NCBI GenBank assembly: GCA_964439625.1
Contig: CAYTPI010000002.1
Location: 1 to 64,000 of the forward strand
Reading direction: 5' to 3'
Length of the DNA: 64,000 nucleotides
From: CAYTPI01 sp964439625
GTDB taxonomy: Bacteria; Chloroflexota; Anaerolineae; Aggregatilineales; UBA3940
The first letter of the stretch is position 1, and every line of letters starts with the position of its first letter. Shown here piece by piece: positions 27,266-36,787 of the stretch. A model generated the notes under the pieces. It was given only the letters and a program-made list of their open reading frames with translations. It made no database searches and had not been told where the DNA came from. The position numbers were made by a program, and so were the translations under genes.

Positions 27266-27628
27266 TCACCCCATTGCAACAACAGAAGCAATGGCGAGTT
27301 CATCTGTATGAGACAGACTTAAAGACCATTCTTTGAACCCCAATTCTTCGGCAAGGTTGGCAGCTTCACCATGAAAGTGTAGTTCAGGGCGACCACATAC
27401 ATCATTGATGACTTCGAGGTCTGTCCAGTTGACTGGGCCGATACCTGTCCCAAGAACCTTTGCAGCGGCTTCCTTGGCGGCGAAACGAGCCGCCAGCGCC
27501 TCTGGCTTACCCCCACAATACTGACGTTCATTCTCTGTGAACAACTTTCGCAAAAAATGATCACCATGACGATCAGTTGCTTTACGAATCCGCTCTATAG
27601 CGATCATGTCGATCCCGTTTCGAAGCAT
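27266..27628 (-). CDS. acpS: Holo-[acyl-carrier-protein] synthase
   Basis: 120 residues, normal length. AcpS motifs: GIDMIAIERI (Mg-binding Asp), ARFAAKEAAAKVLGTGI and the SLSHTDELAIASVV end. It moves 4'-phosphopantetheine from CoA to acyl carrier protein. It lies 26 bases downstream of the M16 peptidase pair and just before the lipoprotein gene, all leftward. Confidence 0.97.
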   Translation of the reverse strand: MLRNGIDMIAIERIRKATDRHGDHFLRKLFTENERQYCGGKPEALAARFAAKEAAAKVLGTGIGPVNWTDLEVINDVCGRPELHFHGEAANLAEELGFKEWSLSLSHTDELAIASVVAMG

Positions 27629-27654
27629 CGAGTCCTCACTTTTGCTGATTTGGT

Positions 27655-28944
27655 TCAGTGCTCAGCGGGTCCAGCAATAGAGAGTGCATAAGCCTCTGGC
27701 GTGATATATTGCTGGGCTGCCTGCTGTACTGCTTCGATGGTAATAGCATCGATCATATCACTGTAACGCTGAAGATAATCTAACCCAAGGTCATGTATTT
27801 CCATCGACAGCAAGGTGCTGGCAACACCCTCGTTGGTCTCTAGCCCGAGCACCAACCCCCCTTTGAAGTAAGACTTATTATCGTCCATTTCTTCTTGACT
27901 GACTGGATTATCAACAAATACCTGAAGTTCGTGCTTGATGCTCTCAACGGCTCTATCGACGTTATCTGGTGAGACACCTGCGCTAACAATCCATGGGCCG
28001 GGGCCAAGTCCCCCATGTAAACGGCTAAAAGAGTAGTATGCTAGTCCTTGCCCTTCACGGATGTTGTCCCCAAGGCGACCGTACATGCCGAACACACCCA
28101 GAATGCTATTGCCGAGCCGAGCGGCCATATAGGCAGGGTCGCGCCGCCGAGGGCCAGGGAAACCCATTACAATGTCTGATTGAGACTTGCCAGGCACTAA
28201 TGTCCGTGCCGTTTTGACTGCGGTCAAAGACGGCGCATCAGGCACGTCAGGTAGTTCTGGTTGATGCGGGTTTCGCCAATCACCAAAGGCAGCTTTCACC
28301 GCATTGACAGCCGTCTCGACCTCAACCGCGCCGACAATCACAATAATCGCACCTTGTGGGCCGAGATAATCCTGAAACGCCATGATGTCATCTCGTGTAA
28401 TCGCCTCTACCGTATCAAGATAACCACTGGTACTAACCGTATACGGATGGCCTTGTGGGTAGGCTGTCTCATAAAATTTAAGCGAGGCCATACTACGTGT
28501 ACTTTGCTCTCGCAGACGCAAGCCCGTTAAGCGCTGCGCTCGTACACGTTCAACGTATTCCTGTGGAAACGTAGGCCGTTGGAACACCTCCGCTAACAGA
28601 CTGAGCATCTGGGGGAGGTCTTCAGCCAGACTCTTCGTATCAAAGGAATAAACGTTGCGCTCAGCCCCGACGTTCAAAGAGGCACCGTTGGCTTCTATCT
28701 CTTCAAAGAAGTCAGCAAATGTGTAGTTCTCAGTTCCACGAGTCAACAATGAGCCATAAAAACTCGCTAACCCAGCCTTATCTGGCGCCTCAAGGAGCGC
28801 ACCACCTCGTAAAATCCCATCAACAACGACCGCAGGGCTGGTGAAGTTCGGGCGAACCAACACAGTGATTCCATTATCCAACACGGTTCGGTAGGTATCA
28901 TCCGGGCCGGGAATCGCATTTTGTTTTTCTAGAGCTGTGTTCAT
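27655..28944 (-). CDS. M16 family peptidase, inactive-type subunit
   Basis: 429 residues with the two-domain M16 fold (N-terminal TVLDNGITVLVRPN, later FPGPRRRDPAYMAARLGNSILG and GRLGDNIREGQGLAYY). The zinc motif HxxEH is absent: its place reads LASFYGSLLTRGT. The R/Y pair of the C-terminal domain (R..GLAYY) remains, so it likely helps substrate binding. It is probably the partner of the catalytic subunit encoded just upstream, with overlapping ATGA. Confidence 0.92.
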   Translation of the reverse strand: MNTALEKQNAIPGPDDTYRTVLDNGITVLVRPNFTSPAVVVDGILRGGALLEAPDKAGLASFYGSLLTRGTENYTFADFFEEIEANGASLNVGAERNVYSFDTKSLAEDLPQMLSLLAEVFQRPTFPQEYVERVRAQRLTGLRLREQSTRSMASLKFYETAYPQGHPYTVSTSGYLDTVEAITRDDIMAFQDYLGPQGAIIVIVGAVEVETAVNAVKAAFGDWRNPHQPELPDVPDAPSLTAVKTARTLVPGKSQSDIVMGFPGPRRRDPAYMAARLGNSILGVFGMYGRLGDNIREGQGLAYYSFSRLHGGLGPGPWIVSAGVSPDNVDRAVESIKHELQVFVDNPVSQEEMDDNKSYFKGGLVLGLETNEGVASTLLSMEIHDLGLDYLQRYSDMIDAITIEAVQQAAQQYITPEAYALSIAGPAEH

Positions 28945-30239
28945 GCAGGTGAAGCCTCTTCTGACTCTTGCTTAGGAACAAACCAGCCAACTGTCCGATA
29001 CGCTGGCGAAAATACTTCTGCCGCTACTTGCTTGACATCATCCAGTGTGACCGCCATGAGCTTATCTAGATAGCCATCGAACCACGTGTAATCATCGACC
29101 AGGGTTTCGGCAAAGCCCAGCCAAAACCCCTGACTGCTAACGCTTTCACTATCATAAGCGAATAATGCCTTGGCTTGTTTACGAGCCTTCTCAAACTCAT
29201 ATTCACTGATGTCACCAGAAGCAGCGCGATCTAGTTCTGTGATAATTGCCGCCTCAACATCTGCCGGGTCGCGCCCATCGTTGACGGTCGCACTCACGGA
29301 ATAGATAAACGGATCAATAGTGGCAGCCAAGCCGCCACCGATGCCCGCAGCAAGTTCCGTCTCAACAAGCGCCTTGTACAAACGCGATGTTTTGTTGGTG
29401 GTGTAGGCGGTGCTCATGAAATTTGGGCTGCTCGCACCTGCCAAAATGCTATCTAGGACAGTCAAGGCGAAGTAGTCCGGGTGGTTGATCTCATAACCCC
29501 GGTAAGCCACACTAACATGCGATGTGGTGCCTTCGCGATTGACGCTGACGCGCCGCTCGCCAAATTGCGGTGGCTCTGGTCGGTTGACTTTGGGCATTGG
29601 CTCACCTGCTGGGATGCTACCAAACTTCTCTGTGATGTACGCCAACATTTCTTCGGCGTTGATCGCGCCAACCAAAACGGCAGTAGCATTGTTGGGGACG
29701 TAGTACTTTTTGTAATGCTGGTAAAGATCATCCCGCGTTATCGTTTCAAGATCAATGCGATCCCCAATGACCGTTTTGCCGTAGGGATGTACCCGGTAGG
29801 CTGCGCTGATCATTTCCTCGTACAACAACCACATAGGCGAGCCCTCCGATCCACTGCGCTCAGAGATAATCACCGTGCGCTCGGACTCAACTTCATCCGG
29901 CTGAAACAACGAATTGGTCATGCGGTCTGCTTCGAGGTCAATCCCCAGCAGGATTTTATCTTTCGGCATCACCTCATAATAAGCTGTCCAGTCCATGTAG
30001 GTCATGGCATTCCACTGACCACCCTCACGGGAGATCAGCTTATCTAGCATAGATGCGGGGTAAGTGGGCGTCCCCTTAAACTGCATATGCTCGACCCAAT
30101 GCGAGATGCCCGTCACACCTGGCACCTCATTGCGGCTGCCAACCCGGTACCACACCCAGAAGGTAGCAACTGGGGCGCTGTGCACCTCTTTGATCAGCAC
30201 TTTTAGCCCGTTGTCGAGCGTCGTCTTGATGACCGTCAA
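28941..30239 (-). CDS. M16 family zinc peptidase, catalytic subunit
   Basis: 432 residues. Zinc motif HxxEH is present as H47-W-V-E-H51, with the third ligand Glu in DEVESERTVIISE about 70 residues later. It is like the beta subunit of mitochondrial processing peptidase and pitrilysin relatives. It would pair with the inactive subunit to enclose peptide substrates. Start appears to be TTG at 30239, with GGAG 8 bases upstream. The pair is leftward; about 226 bases separate it from the orphan gene. Confidence 0.93.
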   Translation of the reverse strand: MTVIKTTLDNGLKVLIKEVHSAPVATFWVWYRVGSRNEVPGVTGISHWVEHMQFKGTPTYPASMLDKLISREGGQWNAMTYMDWTAYYEVMPKDKILLGIDLEADRMTNSLFQPDEVESERTVIISERSGSEGSPMWLLYEEMISAAYRVHPYGKTVIGDRIDLETITRDDLYQHYKKYYVPNNATAVLVGAINAEEMLAYITEKFGSIPAGEPMPKVNRPEPPQFGERRVSVNREGTTSHVSVAYRGYEINHPDYFALTVLDSILAGASSPNFMSTAYTTNKTSRLYKALVETELAAGIGGGLAATIDPFIYSVSATVNDGRDPADVEAAIITELDRAASGDISEYEFEKARKQAKALFAYDSESVSSQGFWLGFAETLVDDYTWFDGYLDKLMAVTLDDVKQVAAEVFSPAYRTVGWFVPKQESEEASPA

Positions 30240-30465
30240 AGCCAGACTCCATTATTCAAATGATTGTGTTTTAGTTAGTGTATAAGCATAGCAGAAATAT
30301 AACTGGCAACACACCTTGACGCGATTGCTAAAGTCCAGATTCATAATCAGAGATGCCGTGTGCTTGGGGGTAAAAATTAGTGAATTTAATAATTTTTTAA
30401 TATTTATTTAATAATTTAAGTAAAAAATTATGTATATTTTTGTTTGACTAAGGAGATTATTAACA

Positions 30466-30537
30466 ATGGATGTTCCCCCCCCCCCCTCATATCCACCGCC
30501 AATGGATGTTCCACCCCCCCCCTCATATCCACCGCCA
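30466..30537 (+). repeat. 36-bp tandem duplication carrying the start codon
   Basis: Two adjacent 36-bp copies, 30466-30501 and 30502-30537, differ only at one base (C at 30477 against A at 30513). Each begins ATGGATGTT and includes a C run (12 and 9 bases). Both copies are in frame, so either ATG could initiate, although only the first has a clear ribosome site. Confidence 0.9.
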
Positions 30538-31611
30538 CATGAAGTTTTGAAAGCCCCTCAGTTTAGTGTCGCCGATAATCCTGTATATAACCGCGAACTC
30601 GCTGAGTTATACAACGCTTATAGTGGGTATAATTTGGCTATGCAACATGCTGCATTAGAATTCAGCCAGGCTCCTGGGGAAACTTATGAGGAAGCGAGGG
30701 CTAAAGCGCAGCAAAAAGAGTCACGTAAGCGGAAGGAAGCTCTGCAGATATTTCAACGACACGCACTGGGCCTAGGGCCCAACGATGAACTTCCAGCAGA
30801 GCTTACCCCGGAGCAGCTAAAAACAATAGGCGATAAGCAAAAAACTGCGCAAGGCATTCGATATAATGACCCTCGTTTAGAAGCAAAGATGTCAACGCTG
30901 CATGATGGTGTATTTCCCGATGGCGCTAAACTGCTAACAGATACAATGGTTCCAAAAGAGAATGGTAATGACGGTCATAATCGCGTTGTCACCTACACAA
31001 GCGGTGGGGATATACACAAGATGGTTATAACCGAGGCACAATATCAGGCACACAGTCATGGGTGGCAAGATTTGAAAGGAACAGTAACAAAGTTTACTCA
31101 AGACAAATCAGGACGGCCTAAGCAAGTAAGCTCACCATTTGATATATCTCATGAGCCTCACCACGGTACTATTGATGCTTCTAAATCCAACTTTACCGAC
31201 TTTACCAAGACACAGCTAAAAGCAATTGCATCGACTTATAGTGTATCTCCAGAGGAGATGGTTCCTACAAACCCGAAAGCGAGGCATGCTGTTAGGGCTG
31301 TACAATTATCGTGGGCTAACAACGCTACGCAAGCTGCCTTCGGTATGGTGGACGGAATTGATCAAGGCTACAACAAGAATAGTTTTGGTTATCCTTGGCG
31401 CGAGACGCAATATTTTAAATCACGCCATCCTAAGCTCTGGGATTTAGGCCGCGCAAAGGTGAAGGCAGATCAAGTTGACAGGCAACGAGCTGAGCGTCAC
31501 CAGCCGCCTAAACAGGCCCAAAAATTGGAGCAGCAGAAACAGCGGGCCGTGGCGCGGCAGAACCAGCAGGTCCGGAAGGCAGGCTACACGCCACGAGATA
31601 GAGATCGATAA
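30466..31611 (+). CDS. Orphan protein with duplicated Pro-rich start and poly-C tracts
   Basis: 381 residues, not recognised. The first 24 residues are two copies of MDVPPPPSYPPP, encoded by a 36-bp tandem repeat (30466-30501, 30502-30537; one mismatch), so the start codon itself is duplicated. The first copy has a run of 12 C (30475-30486) and the second 9 C. The rest is soluble and hydrophilic, with a Lys/Glu-rich helix at about 70-95, then mixed alpha/beta, and a basic Gln/Arg-rich end. RBS AAGGAG sits 9-14 bases before the first ATG. Upstream sequence (30360-30450) is far more AT-rich than the rest. No signal peptide or membrane segment. Confidence 0.75.
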   Translation: MDVPPPPSYPPPMDVPPPPSYPPPHEVLKAPQFSVADNPVYNRELAELYNAYSGYNLAMQHAALEFSQAPGETYEEARAKAQQKESRKRKEALQIFQRHALGLGPNDELPAELTPEQLKTIGDKQKTAQGIRYNDPRLEAKMSTLHDGVFPDGAKLLTDTMVPKENGNDGHNRVVTYTSGGDIHKMVITEAQYQAHSHGWQDLKGTVTKFTQDKSGRPKQVSSPFDISHEPHHGTIDASKSNFTDFTKTQLKAIASTYSVSPEEMVPTNPKARHAVRAVQLSWANNATQAAFGMVDGIDQGYNKNSFGYPWRETQYFKSRHPKLWDLGRAKVKADQVDRQRAERHQPPKQAQKLEQQKQRAVARQNQQVRKAGYTPRDRDR

Positions 31612-31662
31612 GGCAGATGCTATGACATCAAATCAACCTTAACTCATGTGCAAACCTCAAAT

Positions 31663-31691
31663 TTGACACGCTCTTTCTTCCTTGTTAGCAT
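31663..31691 (+). promoter_or_regulatory. Promoter of the trp operon leader
   Basis: A perfect TTGACA (31663-31668), 17-base spacer and TAGCAT (31686-31691). Transcription would start near 31698, giving a leader of about 350 nt before trpE, which contains the T-box. Confidence 0.7.
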
Positions 31692-31739
31692 CATGCACAT
31701 CGTAAAATCAAATACCTTTCTTACGTTGAGCTGGAAGAG

Positions 31740-32000
31740 TAAGTATTGAAGCGTCGTTCAGAGAGCCACTAGTTGCTGCGAACGTGGTACGACAATCAAT
31801 ATTGAATGGCCCAGTGAGTTGTCGGCTCCAACAGGGTTTGCCCCTCAGTAGAGCCAACCGGAAAGCGCACCGTTATCAGAGCGCGAGGTATCGGCTTAAG
31901 GGCCTGTACCTGCCAAAGTGAACCACGTGCAGGTTGTGGTTAAACAAGGTGGCACCGCGAGCAGCCTCTCCTCGTCCTTGTAGATGGAGAGGTATTTTGT
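31740..32000 (+). promoter_or_regulatory. T-box riboswitch (tRNA-Trp) of the trp operon
   Basis: The conserved T-box element AAGGTGGCACCGCGA is at 31946-31960, just before a terminator stem (CCTCTCC 31965-31971 with GGAGAGG 31986-31992, then TATTTT). The 5' part has the AGAGAGCC start of Stem I and a specifier-loop-like GAATGGC in which TGG (31807-31809) would be the Trp specifier codon. Uncharged tRNA-Trp would stabilise the antiterminator and permit transcription of trpE onward. Boundaries of Stem I are approximate. Confidence 0.9.
31965..31998 (+). terminator. T-box terminator hairpin before trpE
   Basis: A 7-bp stem CCTCTCC/GGAGAGG followed by a short T-rich tail. It is mutually exclusive with the antiterminator made by the T-box sequence just upstream. 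Confidence 0.8.
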
Positions 32001-32047
32001 TGCCTGTTGTGCGCCAACGATTATGTTGGCAGAGGAGGTTTGCGGTT

Positions 32048-33580
32048 ATGACATTATCGAGTCCGGTTCTATCATTGTCCCCTGCGGCGAATGTCGTCCC
32101 AGCCCGCGAGAATGTTCATCAATTGTTTCAGCAGGGTAATCTCGTACCCGTCTACAGGACGCTCCTAGCCGATCTTGAAACGCCCGTCTCCGTCTATCTA
32201 AAGCTCACCAAGCTGTCACCCGTCTCCTTTCTCTTGGAGAGCGTCGAGGGCGGTGAGCAGGTCGGACGTTACTCATTCCTTGGCGTTGACCCAAGTTCAA
32301 CGGTTAGTGTCAAGGGTAATCAAGTCACCTTAACCAAGCGTAACTCTGACACAGCGACGACGCGTCCCTTGAATCCGAGCGAAGACCCGCTTGGCCCACT
32401 GCGCCAGCAGATGGCAGCGCTTCGTGCGGTTAAGCTCGAAGGCCTGCCGCGCTTCGTCGGCGGGGCCGTCGGCAGCATCAGTTATGATGTTATTCGTTAT
32501 TTCGAGACACTTCCGGAGGCGTCTACGGATCATCTTGATGTGCCAGACCTGAGCTTTATGATGGTCGATACCCTCGTAATCTTTGATCATGTCAAGCATC
32601 GCCTGACCGTGCTGTCAAACGCACACAACACAGGCGACCCATACGCTGCTTATGATGCCGCTGTTGAACGCATTGACGCCATTATTGATGTGCTCAAGCA
32701 GCCCTTACCAGAAATCCCGGTGGCTGATGGGGTGCTCAATGCGTCACTTGAGTCAAATATGACACGTGAAAAATTCGAGGCCAACGTCGTCGCCGCCAAA
32801 GAGTATGTCGCCGCTGGTGATGCCTTTCAGATCGTGCTCTCGCAGCGCCTGAGCCGCCAGACATCAGCGCCACCGCTGCAAATTTACCGGGCACTACGTG
32901 CCTTGAACCCTTCACCCTACATGTTTCTGTTGCAATTCAGTGATGACTTCACCTTGATCGGTGCCTCACCGGAGATGATGGTGCGGCTTGAGGATGAGAT
33001 CGCTACAGTGCGCCCAATTGCAGGCACGCGTAAACGCGGGCGCGATCAAGCTGAAGATGATGCGCTGGCAGACGAATTACTGAACGATGCAAAAGAGCGC
33101 GCTGAGCATGTGATGTTGGTTGATTTAGGTCGCAATGACCTTGGGCGCGTCTGTGAATACGGCACCGTCCGCGTACCGGATATGATGTACATCGAACGTT
33201 ATTCGCACGTCATGCACATCGTCAGCACCGTTGAAGGCAAAATTCGCCCTGGCATGGATGCCTTTGACCTCATACGAGCAACATTCCCAGCGGGCACCCT
33301 CAGCGGTGCGCCGAAAGTCCGTGCGATGGAAATCATCGAAGAGTTAGAAGGCGACCGCCGCGGCCCTTACGGAGGTGCAGTGGGCTACTTTAGCTATGAT
33401 GGCTCGATGGACACCTGTATCACCATTCGCACGATACTAATGCAGGGTAAGACAATCCATGTACAAGCGGGGGCGGGCATCGTCGCAGATAGTGATCCGG
33501 CTTTCGAATATGAAGAGTCGCTCAACAAGGCCTCGGCCCTCAATGTTGCCGTTGATCGTGCTGAGCAGGGTCAATTATAG
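32048..33580 (+). CDS. trpE: Anthranilate synthase component I
   Basis: 510 residues. N-terminal Trp-feedback domain includes LLESVEGGEQVGRYSF, the sensory LLES motif. The chorismate-binding core has QIVLSQRLSR, PIAGTRKRGRD, LVDLGRNDLGRV and GTLSGAPKVRAME near the end, with YGGAVGYFSYDG. It makes anthranilate from chorismate and glutamine-derived ammonia with TrpG. The start at 32048 has GGAGG upstream; an earlier in-frame ATG at 31934 lies inside the T-box and is rejected. First gene of the operon, controlled by the T-box. Confidence 0.97.
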   Translation: MTLSSPVLSLSPAANVVPARENVHQLFQQGNLVPVYRTLLADLETPVSVYLKLTKLSPVSFLLESVEGGEQVGRYSFLGVDPSSTVSVKGNQVTLTKRNSDTATTRPLNPSEDPLGPLRQQMAALRAVKLEGLPRFVGGAVGSISYDVIRYFETLPEASTDHLDVPDLSFMMVDTLVIFDHVKHRLTVLSNAHNTGDPYAAYDAAVERIDAIIDVLKQPLPEIPVADGVLNASLESNMTREKFEANVVAAKEYVAAGDAFQIVLSQRLSRQTSAPPLQIYRALRALNPSPYMFLLQFSDDFTLIGASPEMMVRLEDEIATVRPIAGTRKRGRDQAEDDALADELLNDAKERAEHVMLVDLGRNDLGRVCEYGTVRVPDMMYIERYSHVMHIVSTVEGKIRPGMDAFDLIRATFPAGTLSGAPKVRAMEIIEELEGDRRGPYGGAVGYFSYDGSMDTCITIRTILMQGKTIHVQAGAGIVADSDPAFEYEESLNKASALNVAVDRAEQGQL

Positions 33581-33593
33581 GGAGCACAATGTT

Positions 33594-34160
33594 ATGATAT
33601 TGGTGATCGATAACTACGATAGTTTCACTTACAACATCGTTCAAGAACTGGGCGAACTCGGCGCAGACATTTGTGTCTATCGCAATGATCAGATTACGCT
33701 CGACGAAATCAAGGCAATGGGGCCAACCCACATTGTGATCTCGCCCGGCCCAGGTACGCCCGATGATGGTGGTATTTCATTGGAAGTCATCAAGGAGTTG
33801 GGACCAAGCACACCAATCCTTGGCGTCTGTCTTGGGCATCAATGCCTTGGGCAGGCCTACGGGGGCCTCGTCACCCGCGCAGAGCGCCTGATGCATGGCA
33901 AAACCAGCATGATTGAACATGACGCCGACCCCTTGTTCGAAGGGCTGCCGAATCCATTTCAGGCGACACGTTACCACAGCTTGATTGTTCAAGAAGACAC
34001 CATTCCTGATTCACTTGAGGTTATTGCACGAGCAGATACAGGTGAGGTCATGGGGCTGAGGCATAAAGAATATCCAGTCGTAGGTGTACAATTCCACCCC
34101 GAAAGCATCTTGACGATTGATGGCATCAAAATTCTCGACAACTTTATCAAGACGACATAA
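33594..34160 (+). CDS. trpG: Anthranilate synthase component II (glutamine amidotransferase)
   Basis: 188 residues. Class I amidotransferase: VIDNYDSFTYN start, oxyanion SPGPGTP, nucleophile Cys79 in GVCLGHQCLG, and HPES near the end with the catalytic His and Glu. It supplies ammonia from glutamine to TrpE. ATG 33594 follows a GGGAG. It begins 13 bases after trpE. Confidence 0.97.
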   Translation: MILVIDNYDSFTYNIVQELGELGADICVYRNDQITLDEIKAMGPTHIVISPGPGTPDDGGISLEVIKELGPSTPILGVCLGHQCLGQAYGGLVTRAERLMHGKTSMIEHDADPLFEGLPNPFQATRYHSLIVQEDTIPDSLEVIARADTGEVMGLRHKEYPVVGVQFHPESILTIDGIKILDNFIKTT

Positions 34161-34170
34161 GGGTTTATCA

Positions 34171-35217
34171 ATGACAGACACAATAGATATCAAACGCGCA
34201 ATCAGTGTAGTCAGTAAACAAGGGCACCTCCTTGAAAACGAGGCCGAAGCCATCATGAACCAAATCATGCAGGGTGAAGCCACGGAAGCCCAGATCGGAT
34301 CGTACCTAATGGGCCTGCGAATGAAAGGCGAGACCCAAGAGGAGATCGTAGGATCAGCGCGTGCGATGCGCGCCAACGCCACTAAGATTCCCATCTCGCT
34401 GAATAGCAGTACCATTCTCGATACCTGCGGCACCGGCGGTGATGACTCTGGAACGTTCAACATCAGTACCACGGTGGCCTTCGTCGCTGCGGCGGTGGGT
34501 GTGCCAGTCGCCAAGCATGGCAACCGGGCTGCAACTAGCAAATCAGGTAGCGCAGATGTACTTGAAGCGCTTGGTGTGAACCTTGACCTGACGCCTGAGC
34601 AAGTGGGGCAGGCCGTTGAAGAGGTTGGCATTGGCTTCCTCTATGCACCCAAGCTGCACCCAGCAATGAAGTATGCCGTCGGGCCGCGCCGGCAATTGGG
34701 CATTCGCACCATCTTCAATATCCTCGGCCCACTGACTAACCCAGCCAGTGCTCGCCGTCAGTTGATGGGCGTCTTCGCCCAAGATTTGACGCCATTTATT
34801 GCTAACGTTCTCGGTGAACTCGGGGCAATCTCTGCGCTGGTTGTCAGTGGGTATGGCGGTCTCGATGAACTCACAACAACTGGCCCCAACCAAGTGAGTC
34901 ATTTTGTTGATGGCAAGACCACGACCTACGAGTTGCATCCATTAGACTATGGCTTTGAGGGTGCCAACATTGCTGATCTGCTAGGCGGTGACCCAAATTT
35001 GAATGCTGCCATATTACGTGGTGTGCTATCAGGTGAGTTGACCGACGCTAAACTAGATGTGGTTAAATTGAATGCTGGGGCAGCCTTGTACGTCGCAGGT
35101 AAAGCCGACGATATCCGTGATGGCATTGCTCTTGCGGGCAAAACGATCGAAAGCGGCGCAGCAGTCGCCAAGTTGGACGAGTTTATTGCCTATACACAGA
35201 AGTTCAGTAATGCATAA
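34171..35217 (+). CDS. trpD: Anthranilate phosphoribosyltransferase
   Basis: 348 residues. Motifs: DTCGTGGD (PRPP site), KHGNRAATSKSGSADVLEALG, and LHPAMKYAVGPRRQLGIRTIFN, all diagnostic for TrpD. It joins anthranilate to PRPP. ATG at 34171 starts MTDTIDI, 10 bases after the trpG stop, preceded by AAGGG. It is a separate gene and not fused to trpG. Confidence 0.97.
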   Translation: MTDTIDIKRAISVVSKQGHLLENEAEAIMNQIMQGEATEAQIGSYLMGLRMKGETQEEIVGSARAMRANATKIPISLNSSTILDTCGTGGDDSGTFNISTTVAFVAAAVGVPVAKHGNRAATSKSGSADVLEALGVNLDLTPEQVGQAVEEVGIGFLYAPKLHPAMKYAVGPRRQLGIRTIFNILGPLTNPASARRQLMGVFAQDLTPFIANVLGELGAISALVVSGYGGLDELTTTGPNQVSHFVDGKTTTYELHPLDYGFEGANIADLLGGDPNLNAAILRGVLSGELTDAKLDVVKLNAGAALYVAGKADDIRDGIALAGKTIESGAAVAKLDEFIAYTQKFSNA

Positions 35218-35309
35218 GGCATGGTAGACTACAGGTGATCATAATTGGTTACGGCCTCAACATTGTGATGAACCAAACTACTCTTAACGTTGTGAGCTAG
35301 GAAAGACAG

Positions 35310-36122
35310 ATGGCAGGGTACATCAAAACAGATACGGTACTGGATAAGATACTAGCAAATACTGAGCGTGAGATGGCGGCTCGTAAATCTGACATGCGGA
35401 TTCAAGAAGTCATGAACGCCGCGCACATTGCTGCACCACCACGTGATGCGATCAACGTGCTGCGGCAAGATACAGTCGCGCTAATCGCCGAAGTTAAGAA
35501 GGCGTCACCAAGTCGCGGTGTTCTAGTGAAGAATTTTGACCCTGTACACCTTGGGCGCATCTATGACGAAAATGGTGCAGCAGCGATCTCCGTTCTAACC
35601 GATGAGAAATTCTTCAAAGGCAGTCTCGACTATTTGACCGCCGTCAGAGATACTGTCAACGTCCCTGTGCTGCGAAAAGATTTCATCATTGATGCCTACC
35701 AAATCTACGAGGGTCGTTCTGCTGGGGCGGACATCATTCTGTTGATCGTCGCTGCCTTGGATGATACCCAATTACATGACCTCTATAATTTGGTGCTCGA
35801 ACTCGGCATGGAAGCCCTGGTTGAGGTGCACAATGAAGACGAACTCAAGCGAGCGCTGAAGCTCAACCCCAGGCTACTAGGCGTCAACAACCGTGATCTT
35901 AAGACCTTCAGCGTAGACCTAGATAACTGTGGTCGCTTGATTGCCGCGGTCGATACAACTGAAGTTACTTTCGTAGCTGAGAGCGGCATCAAAACCACTG
36001 ATGACATCAAACGCATGGGGGACTTAGGTGCCCACGCTGTGCTCGTCGGTGAGACGCTGGTGACTGCAGCAGACCCGGCAGCGACTGTGCGCGCATTCAG
36101 CACACAGGTAAGGGCCAAGTAA
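35310..36122 (+). CDS. trpC: Indole-3-glycerol phosphate synthase
   Basis: 270 residues, TIM barrel. Motifs: VALIAEVKKASPSRGVL, AAISVLTDEKFFKGS, VLRKDFIID and GVNNRDLKTF, ending with a GGx-like VAESGIKTTDD. It closes the ring to form indole glycerol phosphate. It starts 92 bases after trpD, with no other gene in the gap, and AGGAAAG precedes the ATG. Confidence 0.97.
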   Translation: MAGYIKTDTVLDKILANTEREMAARKSDMRIQEVMNAAHIAAPPRDAINVLRQDTVALIAEVKKASPSRGVLVKNFDPVHLGRIYDENGAAAISVLTDEKFFKGSLDYLTAVRDTVNVPVLRKDFIIDAYQIYEGRSAGADIILLIVAALDDTQLHDLYNLVLELGMEALVEVHNEDELKRALKLNPRLLGVNNRDLKTFSVDLDNCGRLIAAVDTTEVTFVAESGIKTTDDIKRMGDLGAHAVLVGETLVTAADPAATVRAFSTQVRAK

Positions 36123-36124
36123 GC

Positions 36125-36787
36125 ATGATGGTACAAGTCAAGATTTGTGGTGTACGCACCCTAACGGATGCCTTAAGTGCTGCTCATGCCGGTGCTGATA
36201 TGCTCGGCCTGAATTTCTACCCACACAGTCCCCGTTACTTGAAACCCATCGATGCAGCCAAGCTCACAGAGACACTGCGGCAAACCCTTGGCAACGAAAC
36301 ACCGCTACTGGTTGGCATCTTTGCTGATGAAAGCGCCGGAGATATGCTGCAAGTGGCGGATGTAGCTGGGCTAGACTTAATCCAAGTGAGTGGGAACGAG
36401 GCGCTTGAGGTGATGAAGGCGCTCAAAGGGCGTGCCGTGAAAGCGATTCACCCTAAGACAACACAACAGGCTGTTGAGCAAGCACAAGCGTTTGCGCCTT
36501 ACGCGCCAGACGACGAGCGTATGCCATCACTATTACTAGATGCCCACCATAAGCGTCTCTATGGAGGTACTGGGCTGCAAGCCAGCACAAGCGTCGCGCT
36601 GGCAGTTAAGGAGTTTGTGCCACGGCTGATGCTGGCAGGGGGACTGACGCCAGACAACATCGCCGAGCGCGTTGACGCCATCCGACCATGGGGAGTGGAT
36701 GTTGCCAGTGGTGTCGAAAGCGAGCCGGGCATCAAAGACTCCGTTATGATGCGCGCATTTACTCAGCAAGCAAAAACACCTCAGTGA
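36125..36787 (+). CDS. trpF: Phosphoribosylanthranilate isomerase
   Basis: 220 residues. VKICGVRTLTDA start with catalytic Cys, GLNFYPHSPRYL, a VAGLDLIQVSG segment and the LAGGLTPDNIAE phosphate-binding end followed by GVDVASGVE. It carries out the Amadori rearrangement between TrpD and TrpC. It begins 2 bases after the trpC stop. Confidence 0.97.
   Translation: MMVQVKICGVRTLTDALSAAHAGADMLGLNFYPHSPRYLKPIDAAKLTETLRQTLGNETPLLVGIFADESAGDMLQVADVAGLDLIQVSGNEALEVMKALKGRAVKAIHPKTTQQAVEQAQAFAPYAPDDERMPSLLLDAHHKRLYGGTGLQASTSVALAVKEFVPRLMLAGGLTPDNIAERVDAIRPWGVDVASGVESEPGIKDSVMMRAFTQQAKTPQ

Noticed and set aside
31934..32047. In-frame upstream extension of trpE
   Set aside because: It runs through the T-box and terminator, and the ATG at 32048 has GGAGG at the right distance.
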